From: Mycolicibacterium arenosum
Lineage (GTDB): Bacteria > Actinomycetota > Actinomycetes > Mycobacteriales > Mycobacteriaceae
Reading direction: 5' to 3'
Length of the DNA: 64,000 nucleotides
Assembly: GCF_024320865.1 (NCBI RefSeq)
Contig: NZ_JANDBD010000008.1
Coordinates: forward strand, 301,730-365,729
A program made the translations under genes and the position numbers. The notes beneath the pieces are model-generated. The model was not told the DNA's origin. It saw nothing but the letters and a program-made list of their open reading frames with translations, and searched no databases. Position 1 is the stretch's first letter, and every line of letters starts with the position of its first letter. Positions 52,792 through 61,729 of the stretch are shown one piece after another.

Positions 52792-53685
52792 TCACCCGCT
52801 CCTGCTGAGCGATTCGAGGACGAACGTGCGAACCCGCCCCTCGGTGGTCGCAGCGCACTGCGAGAGCAGCGGTGCGGACATCCGCTCGGCGACGGTGACC
52901 ACGGCCGTTCGGGCTCCGTCTCGGAGGGTGACGCGCGTCGACCCGTCGCGCGTCGCGACGTCCGCCGGAGCCCAGGCGTCGATGCGGTCGTCTCCCCACT
53001 TCTCTCGCGCGAAGTGCTGCGCCGCCTGGACGGCGTGCGGGAGCGAGGTCCGTCCGCGCAGGAACTCGTCGTTCAGCCGACCGTCGTGATATCGCCGGAT
53101 CAGATCGACCGCATCCGCGCTGTCGACTCGGCCGTAGCACAGGCCGACCGGTAGTACCAGCATGGTCGCGGCGAACCTGTCGCCGCCCAGATGCGAACAC
53201 TCCCAGGTCGATTCGGGATACTCGGCGGCGATGGCCGCCACAGCGGCACGACCGCGCACCGCGCAGCACTGATCGTGCTTGCCGTGCGCGCACACCGCCA
53301 CGAGCGGTCCGTCGACGCGTTCGCCGTCCGAGCCGTCCAGCGCCACCTCCAGGTAATCGCGCGGGTCGTCGACCTCGCCGTGGTATAGCGCTTCACCGCC
53401 CGGATCGGACTGCGCTACATACCAGCGCCACCGCGGGTCACCGGAGCGACGCCCGTGACGCCGGATCGCGGCGATGCGCATCTTCGCCGCCTCGGCACGT
53501 CGGACGATCGCGCGTCCCAGGGTGGGATCGATGACCGTGGGCGACTGCAGGAACGCGGACGGACCCCACGGTCCCTCGAGTTCCAACATCAGCCAGGTCG
53601 AACCCGCGGACGCGGTGCCGAACATCGGGTCCGCGCGCGCCAGCGACTGATCGCTGCACGGTGTTCGTTTGGCGCCCATCGTCAT
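52792..53685 (-). CDS. Sucrase/ferredoxin-like [2Fe-2S] thioredoxin-fold protein
   Basis: A 297-residue protein of the Suc_Fer-like family (thioredoxin-fold ferredoxins, related to yeast Apd1). Candidate cluster ligands are Cys132 and Cys140/141 in VCAHGKHDQCC and His165 in ECSHLGGDRFAAT, near Cys163 and Asp169. LPVGLCYGRVD follows as usual. It overlaps the upstream hydroxylase gene by four bases and is the third gene of the repeat-peptide operon. In that setting it may pass electrons to the iron hydroxylase or take part in another redox step, which is inference. Confidence 0.82.
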   Translation of the reverse strand: MTMGAKRTPCSDQSLARADPMFGTASAGSTWLMLELEGPWGPSAFLQSPTVIDPTLGRAIVRRAEAAKMRIAAIRRHGRRSGDPRWRWYVAQSDPGGEALYHGEVDDPRDYLEVALDGSDGERVDGPLVAVCAHGKHDQCCAVRGRAAVAAIAAEYPESTWECSHLGGDRFAATMLVLPVGLCYGRVDSADAVDLIRRYHDGRLNDEFLRGRTSLPHAVQAAQHFAREKWGDDRIDAWAPADVATRDGSTRVTLRDGARTAVVTVAERMSAPLLSQCAATTEGRVRTFVLESLSRSG

Positions 53686-54905
53686 TCGGCCCGATTCGGC
53701 GGCGACACCGGGACCACCACCGCTTCGCGGAGGAGCCGCCGGATGACCACCTCACCGTCGGCAGCGTCCAGTCCGGGCACTTCACCGGCACCGACGACCT
53801 CGCCGCGGTGAAGGGCGGCGATGGCGGCGGCGCACTCGCCGGGGAAGTCGATCGTGCGATCGGGCAGCCTCAGCACCACCCGGCCCGCGCGATGCTCCAC
53901 GGTGGCGACGAGGCCGTGCCGCCATCGCACCTTCACGGTGGCCGCGTTCGCAGCGGCGGCGTGCATCGCCAGGGGCCGTACTGCGACCGGCCGGGTCCGG
54001 TCGGCGTGCCGCTTCATCAGACGCTGCGCGGCGTCGTCGGCCAGCGAGGCCGTTCGGTCACGCAGCACCTCGGTCAACTGCGCGATCAACTTCGTTGTCG
54101 CCGTGCTCATCTCATCGCGATCCGAAGGATCGACGCCCATCGGCAACGAGGCTCTGAACTCGTCGACGTCGGACAGTCCGTCGACGACCGCGCGGATGAC
54201 GTCCATCCGGGTGAGGGTGGCGACGCCGATGGTCAGATGGATCGACACGTCGTCGAGTGCCCGCGCCGAGTGCAGCCAGCCCCGCGGAAGGTAGAGCGCG
54301 TCCCCAGGCGCGAGCACGGTGTCGATGACGGGAGCGCCGCGAACCCGGTCACCGATCTCGCTGCGGTAGTCCGTCCACGGTTGCGATGCGAGGGGGTCCT
54401 GGTGCACGGGTGCGTGGACGGTCCAGTGCTTGTGACCGGACACCTGCAGCACGAACACGTCGTGAACGTCGTAGTGGGGGTCGAAGCCCTGCCCGCCCGG
54501 CGGGGTGACGTACGCGTTCGCCTGCACGGGATGACCGAGATCGTCGACCATCACCCGGACGAAGTCGATCAGCGGCGGCCACAGGCGGTGAAGTCCCTGA
54601 AGCACGATCGAGGCACCCGCCGAGAACTGCGCCAGGACCTTCGCCGAGTCGACCTGGTCCGTCACCTCCGCACCGAAACCACCTGCACCGAGGAAGGTTT
54701 CGCGCGCCAGCAGGCTTCCGTCCTTGGCCACCCGGATGAACGGCGCACGTACGCCGCGTTCCGCGAGAAGCTCGTCGACGGTATCCGGGGCGAGCAGATC
54801 GCCGAAGTCGCGGGGTAGCGCGTCCCGGCGAGTCAGTAGGGGCGTCCGGCCCCAGTGAGTTCGCGCGAACTCACCGGGGTCGGTGCCGATGCATCTGGAG
54901 AGCAC
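53682..54905 (-). CDS. JmjC/cupin-like Fe(II)/2-oxoglutarate hydroxylase (ribosomal-oxygenase type)
   Basis: A 407-residue protein of the YcfD/NO66/MINA53 group, which hydroxylate amino-acid side chains in proteins. The iron triad is His144 and Asp146 in DPHYDVHDVF and His212 in YLPRGWLHSA, with QVSGHKHW on the next strand as usual. A dimerisation and winged-helix-like region follows from residue 230. It starts 8 bases after the stop of the repeat peptide gene and overlaps the ferredoxin-like gene. Ribosomal oxygenases normally stand alone; a dedicated repeat-peptide partner suggests that peptide is its substrate. Confidence 0.85.
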   Translation of the reverse strand: MLSRCIGTDPGEFARTHWGRTPLLTRRDALPRDFGDLLAPDTVDELLAERGVRAPFIRVAKDGSLLARETFLGAGGFGAEVTDQVDSAKVLAQFSAGASIVLQGLHRLWPPLIDFVRVMVDDLGHPVQANAYVTPPGGQGFDPHYDVHDVFVLQVSGHKHWTVHAPVHQDPLASQPWTDYRSEIGDRVRGAPVIDTVLAPGDALYLPRGWLHSARALDDVSIHLTIGVATLTRMDVIRAVVDGLSDVDEFRASLPMGVDPSDRDEMSTATTKLIAQLTEVLRDRTASLADDAAQRLMKRHADRTRPVAVRPLAMHAAAANAATVKVRWRHGLVATVEHRAGRVVLRLPDRTIDFPGECAAAIAALHRGEVVGAGEVPGLDAADGEVVIRRLLREAVVVPVSPPNRAE

Positions 54906-54913
54906 GGCCGTGG

Positions 54914-55162
54914 CTAGGCGGTACCGTCCGCCCCGCCGTCGTGGCCCTCGGCGTTCGAGCCGCCGTCAGCGGGACCCTCACCGCCCGCGGTGCCGTCGGC
55001 GCCACCGTCGTGACCCTCGGGGTTCGAGCCGCCGTCAGCGGGACCCTCACCGCCCGCGGTGCCGTCGGCGCCACCGTCGTGACCCTCGGGGTTCGAGCCG
55101 CCGTCGGCCGGACCCTCGCCACCGGAGCCCGAGGTCGTGATGTCGTCGTCGTTGATCGCCAT
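54914..55162 (-). CDS. Repeat peptide: 13-residue leader plus three 23-residue repeats
   Basis: An 82-residue acidic protein with ATG 55162 and a strong AAGGAGA (55174-55168). Residues 1-13 (MAINDDDITTSGS) form a leader; residues 14-36, 37-59 and 60-82 are tandem units that open GGEGPADGG, contain NPEGHD (NAEGHD in the last) and close GGADGTA. The protein ends exactly at the end of the third unit. There is no signal peptide, Cys, Lys, Arg or aromatic residue. Asp, Asn and His residues are regularly spaced, and those are side chains JmjC-type hydroxylases modify. The gene is translated just ahead of such a hydroxylase. A modified-peptide precursor is my inference; I know of no described family. 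Confidence 0.75.
   Translation of the reverse strand: MAINDDDITTSGSGGEGPADGGSNPEGHDGGADGTAGGEGPADGGSNPEGHDGGADGTAGGEGPADGGSNAEGHDGGADGTA
54917..55123 (-). repeat. Three tandem 69-base coding repeats
   Basis: Units lie at 55055-55123, 54986-55054 and 54917-54985. The first two share an identical block of about 50 bases and the third differs at about nine positions, mostly silent. The near identity at the DNA level shows recent duplication or gene conversion within an in-frame protein repeat; copy number may vary between strains. Confidence 0.9.
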
Positions 55163-55299
55163 GGAGTTCTCCTTCGTTTCGCCGGGCCGGGGCTGTGCAG
55201 GAATCTGCAGGGCACGGCTTGTCCGGATTTCCCTGCGCTGCGGTTCTCAAACGCAAGGGTTGGCTTACCGGGGCGGCTGCGAGGTGACACCATGAGCCG

Positions 55300-56280
55300 G
55301 TGGACATCCTCGACGACTGGCGGCAGGGCGCGACGACGCTCACCTGGGCATCCACCACCGCCGCGAACGACGGGCGGTCCGTCGAGGTGTTCGTGCGACG
55401 CGGTGGGACACCCGGCGCTCCGGCGCTGGTCTGCGTGCACGGCTTCCCGACCTCGAGCATCGACTTCCACGCCCTGACAAGTGAACTCGCGACCGACTTC
55501 GAGATCCTCACGCTCGACTTCCCCGGCTACGGACTGTCGGACAAGCCCGCCGCGCCCTACGTGTACTCCCTCTACGACGACGCCCGACTCCTGGTGCACG
55601 CCATCACCGAGCACTGGGGCCTGACCGACTACCGCATGGTGACCCATGACCGCGGCAGCAGCATCGGGATGATCGCCCTCGGCATGCTGGCGCCCACCCG
55701 CCCGCCGAAGGACGTCTTTCTCACCAACGCGAACGTCTATCTACCGCTGGCGAATCTGACGGCCTTCCAGACGGCGCTGCTCGACGACACCACCGGGCGC
55801 GCGACGGCGGCGGCGACCACACCCGAACTGCTGGCCGCGGGTCTCGGCGCGACCACGTTCATGCCGCGCCGCGACCCGACCGACCCGGAGATCGCCGCGC
55901 TCGCGAAGACGTTCGCCTGCAACGACGGGATCAGCGTGCTGCCCGACACCGTCCGGTATCTGCGCGAGCGCGCCGCCGACGAGACGGGGTGGCTCGAGGC
56001 GTTGCGCGGGATCGACGTCGACATCAGCCTGGTGTGGGGCCTGCACGACGGCGTCGCCCCATTGCGGGTCGCCAACCACGTCTGGCAGGCGTACCTGCGT
56101 GACATGCCGGGCCGCAGCCGGTACTGGGTGATCCCCGGCGCCGACCACTACGTGCAGTGCGACGCGCCCGCCGACCTGGCGACGATCATCCGCGTCACCG
56201 CCTCGGGCGAGGAGATCGCGCTGCAGACCCTCGGCAACCGGCCGGACGGCGCGGTGCTCGTAGATCAGAAGGACGGCTGA
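55300..56280 (+). CDS. Alpha/beta hydrolase, haloalkane dehalogenase/epoxide hydrolase type
   Basis: A 326-residue hydrolase starting at GTG 55300. The nucleophile position is Asp in THDRGSSIG rather than Ser, which places it with dehalogenase and epoxide-hydrolase-like enzymes; VCVHGFPTSSIDF gives the oxyanion HGFPT. The late GLHDGVAPLRV and PGADHYVQCD supply acid and His. Substrate unknown. It is divergent from the repeat-peptide operon, with 137 bases between them that include TGCAG-GAAT-CTGCA (55196-55209). Confidence 0.84.
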   Translation: MDILDDWRQGATTLTWASTTAANDGRSVEVFVRRGGTPGAPALVCVHGFPTSSIDFHALTSELATDFEILTLDFPGYGLSDKPAAPYVYSLYDDARLLVHAITEHWGLTDYRMVTHDRGSSIGMIALGMLAPTRPPKDVFLTNANVYLPLANLTAFQTALLDDTTGRATAAATTPELLAAGLGATTFMPRRDPTDPEIAALAKTFACNDGISVLPDTVRYLRERAADETGWLEALRGIDVDISLVWGLHDGVAPLRVANHVWQAYLRDMPGRSRYWVIPGADHYVQCDAPADLATIIRVTASGEEIALQTLGNRPDGAVLVDQKDG

Positions 56281-56286
56281 CGCTTC

Positions 56287-57093
56287 TCAGCGCAGCGACA
56301 CCAGGTCCGTCACCGAGTCCTGCGGAAGATCGCCGTCGACCACGGCGGTGACCTCCATGTTCTTCAGCGAGATCGACCCGCCGTGGTTGTCGAGCCACGC
56401 GGTGTCGGCCGCGTCACGACCGGTGGCGATGCGCATCATCGACTGGCGCGGTGCCAGGCACGTCGCGTCCACCACCCGCCAGACCCCGTCGACCAACGCC
56501 TCCGCCACCGCGTGGAAGTCCATCGGCTCGCAGCCCGGCGCGTACACCGAGACCAGCCGCGCGGGCACCTTCACCGCGCGCAGCAGCGCCACCACCAGGT
56601 GGGCGTAGTCGCGGCACACCCCCGCCCCCGCGAGCAGCGTGTCGACGGCACCGTCGATCGGATCGCTGGACCCCGGCACGTAGTTCAGCCGGGTACCCAC
56701 CCACGACGACACCTTCTCCAGCACCGTCACCGAGTCGGCGTACTCGCCGAATTCCGTTGCCGCGAAACCGAAGAACTTGTCCGACTCCGCATAGCGACTG
56801 GGACGCAGGTAGTTCGCCAGGTCGAAGCTGGTGACGGGCGACGGATCGGATTGCCCGATCACGGTGGCGCGATACGACGCGGTGACCGTGCCCTCGTCGG
56901 CCGCGAACCGGTGGATGCGGGTGCCGAGGTCGCCGATGATGAGTTCGGGCTCCACGGGCTTGCCGTTCAGCTCGAAGCTCAGCGCCTCCGTGACGTCAGC
57001 TCCGGTCTGCTGGGCCACGGCGATCTGAAACTCCAGAATGGCCGGCGCTAGGACCGCCACTTCGACATCCGCTCCGAATTCGCGCTTGGACAT
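56287..57093 (-). CDS. Transglutaminase-like cysteine protease family protein
   Basis: A 268-residue cytosolic protein of the bacterial transglutaminase-like group. The catalytic triad is visible: Cys160 in AGVCRDYAHL, His194 in PMDFHAVAEA and Asp209 in WRVVDATCLAP. An N-terminal beta domain precedes it. Bacterial members act as proteases or amidases, often in operons for peptide processing; this one stands alone, about 1.1 kb from the repeat-peptide gene. ATG 57093 follows GAGGAG. The 129 bases upstream contain nothing clear. Confidence 0.85.
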   Translation of the reverse strand: MSKREFGADVEVAVLAPAILEFQIAVAQQTGADVTEALSFELNGKPVEPELIIGDLGTRIHRFAADEGTVTASYRATVIGQSDPSPVTSFDLANYLRPSRYAESDKFFGFAATEFGEYADSVTVLEKVSSWVGTRLNYVPGSSDPIDGAVDTLLAGAGVCRDYAHLVVALLRAVKVPARLVSVYAPGCEPMDFHAVAEALVDGVWRVVDATCLAPRQSMMRIATGRDAADTAWLDNHGGSISLKNMEVTAVVDGDLPQDSVTDLVSLR

Positions 57094-57222
57094 GACACTG
57101 CTCCTCTATCTCACCGTTGACTGTGTACCGCAGCTTCGACGGCGATCGGATCGAGCCTCGCGCGCTGGCAGCCACCACGAAGTACCCACGCCGGAGCGGG
57201 CCAACCACGCGACGAGTGTGAT

Positions 57223-58053
57223 CTAGCCCCGGTACGTCGCGACCGCCGCGGCGTACTCGTCGAGCAGTCGCAGCGATTCGTCCTTCGGAGCCGTCGGCAA
57301 CAGCAGCGCGATGTCGTCGAACCCGAGTTCCTCCGACGCGCGCCAGTACTCGGGGTCGACCGGAGTGCCGAACTGCGCGAGCGGCAGGTCGTGACCGAGT
57401 CCGTCGCGCATCTCGCCGACGAACTTCCCCAGATACTCGACGGGCAGCGGGTTGGAAATCCAGCCGGCGTCGTGCCGGATGACCCGCCGGACGGTCGCCG
57501 GCGACGCGCCGCCGATCAGAATCGGCGGATGCGGCTTGCGCACCGGCTTCGGCCGCAGGTAGGACGCGTCGAAATCGACGTACTTGCCGTGGTATTCGGC
57601 CGGTTCCTCGGTCCACAGCGCCTTGATCGCCTCGATCTGCTCGTCGAGCCGTGCGCCTCTGGTCTTCGGATCGGTGCCGTGATTGCGCATCTCTTCGAGA
57701 TTCCACCCGGCGCCGACCCCGAATACGAAGCGGCCGTTGGAGATCAGATCGATACTGGCGGCTTCCTTGGCCGTGATGATCGGATCGCGCTGGATCAGCA
57801 AGGCGATGCCGGTCACCAGGTCGATCCTCGAGGTGACCGCCGCGGCGGCCGCCAACGTGACGAACGGGTCCAGCGTGCGGTAGTACATGTCGGGCAGTTC
57901 TCCACCCATCGGGTAGGCCGACTCGCGGCTGGCGGGGATGTGGGTGTGCTCGGCGATCGACAGCGAGTCGAAACCCCGCTCCTCGATCGCACGGGCGAGC
58001 GTGACCGCGTCGATCGTGTCGTCGTTCACGAACGTCGAGATGCCGATCTTCAC
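57223..58053 (-). CDS. LLM-class F420-dependent oxidoreductase (TIGR03619-like)
   Basis: A 276-residue luciferase-like TIM-barrel enzyme. MKIGISTFVNDDTIDAV at the start, SLSIAEHTHIPASRES, FGVGAGWNLEEMRNHGTD and the RPKPVRKPHPPILIGG segment are typical of the family. Coenzyme F420 is the expected cofactor. It is divergent from the LCP gene by 117 bases. Confidence 0.88.
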   Translation of the reverse strand: MKIGISTFVNDDTIDAVTLARAIEERGFDSLSIAEHTHIPASRESAYPMGGELPDMYYRTLDPFVTLAAAAAVTSRIDLVTGIALLIQRDPIITAKEAASIDLISNGRFVFGVGAGWNLEEMRNHGTDPKTRGARLDEQIEAIKALWTEEPAEYHGKYVDFDASYLRPKPVRKPHPPILIGGASPATVRRVIRHDAGWISNPLPVEYLGKFVGEMRDGLGHDLPLAQFGTPVDPEYWRASEELGFDDIALLLPTAPKDESLRLLDEYAAAVATYRG

Positions 58054-58170
58054 GAGGTTCCCCTTAGCGTCCGGTCCTAGTCGCTGCCAACGTCGCCTTC
58101 CGGTGAGGCTATTCCCACCGAGTCGCTCGTCAGGCGGTTCTCAGCAAGCGGACGGATAATTCCGAACGTC

Positions 58171-59757
58171 ATGACACCACGCCCGCCCGACGAGCCGGTC
58201 ACGGAGGTGCTGCCGCAGGTCGGGGGCCCGCGTCACCGCCTGCCACCGCCCCGGCGACCCCGACGCGCCCTGCTGTGCGGCCGCGTTGCGGTCGCACTGA
58301 TCGCGGTGCTCGTCGTGGCGGCGACCGGCATCGGGTGGTCGACGTTCCGCAACCTCACCGGCGGCATCACCACATCGGACGCGCTCACCGGGGCCACGAC
58401 GTCGGTGGGCGGCGACCAGAACATCCTCATCATGGGTCTCGACAGCCGCCTCGACCAGCACGGCAACCCACTCCCCCAGGACGTCTACGACGCTCTGCAC
58501 GCGGGCGACGAGACCGTGGGCGGATACAACGCGAACGTGCTGATCCTCCTGCACGTGCCGGGAGGCGACGGCCCGGTCACGGCGGTGTCGATTCCGCGCG
58601 ACGACTACGTCCCTCTGCACGGCTGCCCAAGCGGCGAGTGTCAGGGCAAGATCAAGCAGGCTTACGGTCTGGCCTATCAGGAGACCATGGCCGGCGACCC
58701 CGCGGCCGGCGAGCAGGTCGCGCGGGAAGCGGGCCGTAAGGCCGAGATCAGCACGATCAGCGATCTACTCCGGGTGCCCGTCGACCATTTCATCGAGGTG
58801 ACGCTCGGCGCGTTCTTCCAGATCGCCGAAGTGGTCCAACCGATTACGGTGTGCTTCAACGACGACACGGCCGACGACTTCTCGGGCGCCGACTTCCACC
58901 GCGGTGTGCAGCAGATCGACGCCGCGCAGGCGATGGCCTTCGTCCGCCAGCGCCGCGACCTCAACAACGACCTGTTCACCGACCTGGACCGCACCCGACG
59001 CCAGCAGGCGTTCATCGTCTCGCTGGTGAAGGCGATGCGCGACGGTGGTGCGCTGTCGAATCCCGCCGCCTTACGTCACCTCGCCCAGGTCGCCAAGCAG
59101 AACGTCGCCGTGGACGCCGGTTTCGACGTGATGACGTTCGTCGATCAGGCGTCGGCACTGAGCAATAAGCGGATGTCGTTGTACACGTTGCCCATCGGCG
59201 AGTTCGGGCGCGATCCGCTGGGGCAGGACGTGAACATCGTCGACGTCCCGACGATCCGGTCGATCGTGCGCAACCTGTTCGCGACCGGGTCGCCCAACCC
59301 GCCGGCGTCCGCGGCCCCCGCCCCGCCCCCGGCCGCCGAGCCGGCGATCGTGAACGTCGTCAACGCCACCGGGCACGAGGGTCTCGCCACGGCGGTGTCC
59401 GATCACCTCAGCACGCGCGGCTTCACCCGCGGCGACGTGGGCACGGCCGACGCCCTGTCCGAGGACACCGTCGTCGAGTACGGGCCGGGCGCGGACCAGG
59501 CGGCTGCCGCGGTCGCCGACGAGTTGCCGATCGCGGTGACCGCCGAGGCGTCCGACACGGTTCCGCTCAACACCGTGCTCGTCACCGTCGGTTCGGACTA
59601 CCCCGCCGACGAGTACGGCGGCGGAATGGCGATCACCACCACGACGCCCGCTCCCGCCGAGGTGACCGCAGTGGACGCCACGGCCGCCGGAACGCGGGCA
59701 CCGATGCCGACCGATCTCACCGAGATGTCCGGCGACACGACCCCGTGCGTGCGCTGA
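58171..59757 (+). CDS. LCP-family cell-wall ligase with LytR C-terminal domain
   Basis: A 528-residue membrane-anchored protein with a proline- and arginine-rich cytosolic tail, one transmembrane helix (about 37-56), an LCP catalytic domain and a LytR_C domain after a proline-rich linker (about 375-390). LCP enzymes attach arabinogalactan or other glycans to peptidoglycan outside the membrane. Signatures are NILIMGLDSR, VSIPRDDYV and the Arg-rich FVRQRRDLNNDLFTDLDRTRR. GATAAT (58152-58157), 12 bases upstream of ATG 58171, could be its -10. Confidence 0.9.
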   Translation: MTPRPPDEPVTEVLPQVGGPRHRLPPPRRPRRALLCGRVAVALIAVLVVAATGIGWSTFRNLTGGITTSDALTGATTSVGGDQNILIMGLDSRLDQHGNPLPQDVYDALHAGDETVGGYNANVLILLHVPGGDGPVTAVSIPRDDYVPLHGCPSGECQGKIKQAYGLAYQETMAGDPAAGEQVAREAGRKAEISTISDLLRVPVDHFIEVTLGAFFQIAEVVQPITVCFNDDTADDFSGADFHRGVQQIDAAQAMAFVRQRRDLNNDLFTDLDRTRRQQAFIVSLVKAMRDGGALSNPAALRHLAQVAKQNVAVDAGFDVMTFVDQASALSNKRMSLYTLPIGEFGRDPLGQDVNIVDVPTIRSIVRNLFATGSPNPPASAAPAPPPAAEPAIVNVVNATGHEGLATAVSDHLSTRGFTRGDVGTADALSEDTVVEYGPGADQAAAAVADELPIAVTAEASDTVPLNTVLVTVGSDYPADEYGGGMAITTTTPAPAEVTAVDATAAGTRAPMPTDLTEMSGDTTPCVR

Positions 59758-59784
59758 ACCGTCTCGGCGTGTTAGGCCTAGTCG

Positions 59785-60663
59785 ATGAAGATCGGCTTGC
59801 ATGCACTCGGCATCGGCGCGGGTGCGCGCCGCCCCGTCATCGACGCGGTGGCTGCGGCCGCCGAACACGGCGGCTTCGGCACACTGTGGTGCGGTGAGCA
59901 CGTCGTCATGGTCGACCGGCAGGCATCGCGGTACCCGTACTCGGAGGACGGCCGCATCGCCGTGCCCGCCGACGCCGACTGGCTCGACCCGATGATCGCG
60001 CTGAGCTTCGCGGCCGCCGCGACATCGACCATCGGCATCGCCACGGGGGTGCTACTGCTGCCCGAGCACAACCCGGTGATCGTGGCGAAGCAGGCCGCCT
60101 CGCTCGACCGCCTCTCCGACGGTCGGCTGCACCTCGGTATCGGCGTCGGCTGGTCCCGCGAGGAGTTCGACGCCCTCGGGGTGCCCTTCTCCCGGCGCGG
60201 AGCACGCACCGACGAGTACGTTGCGGCGCTGCGCACGCTGTGGCGTGACGACGTCGCGAGCTTCGACGGGGAGTTCGTCGAATTCGATTCGGTCAGAGTG
60301 CATCCCAAGCCCGCCGCCGGGACGATTCCTGTGATCGTCGGGGGCAACGGCGACGCCGCGCTGCGGCGTGTCGCCCGGTCGGGCGACGGCTGGTACGGCT
60401 TCAACCTCGACGGCGTCGCGGAGGTCGCCGACCGCATCGCGGAACTGACCCGACAGTGCGATCACGTCGACCGAAGCATCGCCGACCTGCACTGTGCGGT
60501 CGCGTTGCAGTCACCATCGGTGAGCGACGTGGCGGCGCTCGCCGACCTGGGTGTCGACGAACTCGTGATCGTGGAGAGCCCGCCCGAGGATCCGGGTTCG
60601 GCCACCGAGTGGGTGGCGGAACTCGCGGAGCGCTGGATCACCCCGGCGATGCCGACCGCGTAG
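59785..60663 (+). CDS. LLM-class F420-dependent oxidoreductase (TIGR03619-like)
   Basis: A 292-residue luciferase-like enzyme. Family marks are MKIGLHALGIGAGARRP, WCGEHVVMVDRQASRYPY, IGIATGVLLLPEHNP, LHLGIGVGWSREEFDALG and VHPKPAAGTIPVIVGGNG. It is a relative of the gene at 57223 on the other side of the LCP gene. The substrate is unknown. Confidence 0.88.
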   Translation: MKIGLHALGIGAGARRPVIDAVAAAAEHGGFGTLWCGEHVVMVDRQASRYPYSEDGRIAVPADADWLDPMIALSFAAAATSTIGIATGVLLLPEHNPVIVAKQAASLDRLSDGRLHLGIGVGWSREEFDALGVPFSRRGARTDEYVAALRTLWRDDVASFDGEFVEFDSVRVHPKPAAGTIPVIVGGNGDAALRRVARSGDGWYGFNLDGVAEVADRIAELTRQCDHVDRSIADLHCAVALQSPSVSDVAALADLGVDELVIVESPPEDPGSATEWVAELAERWITPAMPTA

Positions 60664-60738
60664 CTCATCCCCTGGATGACTTTCCGATGCGCGGCGCGTT
60701 CGACCGGGCAGGAGTGTCACTCAACAGGAGGAGAAATC

Positions 60739-61650
60739 ATGAGCGTGGACAGCGTTGCACTCGGGGCTCGGGGTCTCGACGAGTTGGTTCCGTCGCGGTA
60801 CGCCGTTCAGGTCGGCGACATCGAGGTGCTGGTGATCAGCGACGGCGTGCTGCCGATCACCGCCAGGACGCAGGCGACCAACGCCGACGCAGACGAGTAC
60901 GGGCAGTGGCTCGATGACAGGTTCCTCCCGCACGACGTGCTCGACTGGCCGCTCAACGTGGTCGTGGTGCGCAGCGGCGACCGCACGATCCTGGTCGACG
61001 CCGGTCTGGGGGTGGAGTTTCCGGACTTCCCGAAGGCCGGACAGACGGTGCACCGACTCGAGGCCGCGGGCATCGACCCTGCGGCCATCACCGACGTGGT
61101 CATCACGCACATGCACATGGATCACGTGGGCGGCCTGCTCACCAGTGGGCTGAAGGAACGGCTGCGCCCGGACCTGCGCATCCACGCCGCGACCCGCGAG
61201 GCGGAGTTCTGGCGGGCACCGGACTTCACCCACACGGACATGCCCGCACCGGTGCCGCCCACGCTGCGGCGCGTCGCCACCCAGTTCCTGGACCAGTACC
61301 ACGGCCAGCTGCGGACGTTCGAGACGGAGTACGAGGTGGCACCGGGCGTGCTCATCGCCCGCACCGGCGGCCACACTCCCGGCCACAGCATCGTCCGGTT
61401 GGCGTCCGGCGCAGATGCGTTGACGTTCGCCGGCGACGCCGTCTTCGCGCCGGGCTTCGACAACCCCGAGTGGCAGAACGGCTTCGAGCACGATCCCGTC
61501 GAGGCGGCCCGCGTCCGGATCGCCCTGCTTCGCGAACTGGCGGCGACCGGCGAATCACTGGTGGCCACCCACCTGCCGTTCCCGTCGGTCTGCCGCGTGG
61601 CGCCCCACGGCGACGTCTTCCGGTGCGTACCCGCCACCTGGGATTACTGA
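60739..61650 (+). CDS. Metallo-beta-lactamase-fold hydrolase
   Basis: A 303-residue enzyme. ATG 60739 is preceded by AGGAGGAG, far better than the in-frame ATG at 60676. Zinc ligands are His124, His126, Asp128 and His129 (THMHMDHVGG), His215 (GGHTPGHS) and Asp233 (FAGDAVF). No signal peptide is present. The group includes lactonases and aryl-hydrolases; VEFPDFPKAG and the closing FRCVPATWDY do not fix the substrate. Confidence 0.86.
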   Translation: MSVDSVALGARGLDELVPSRYAVQVGDIEVLVISDGVLPITARTQATNADADEYGQWLDDRFLPHDVLDWPLNVVVVRSGDRTILVDAGLGVEFPDFPKAGQTVHRLEAAGIDPAAITDVVITHMHMDHVGGLLTSGLKERLRPDLRIHAATREAEFWRAPDFTHTDMPAPVPPTLRRVATQFLDQYHGQLRTFETEYEVAPGVLIARTGGHTPGHSIVRLASGADALTFAGDAVFAPGFDNPEWQNGFEHDPVEAARVRIALLRELAATGESLVATHLPFPSVCRVAPHGDVFRCVPATWDY

Positions 61651-61729
61651 CACGAACCAGAAGAGTCCGGATCGCTAGACTGGCGACGACGTCGAGGCCT
61701 GCGCCGTGCGTCCCGACATCCGGAGAGAC

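Noticed and set aside
54917..55123. Direct repeats as a possible CRISPR array
   Set aside because: Units are contiguous 69-base coding repeats with no spacers, and cas genes are absent.
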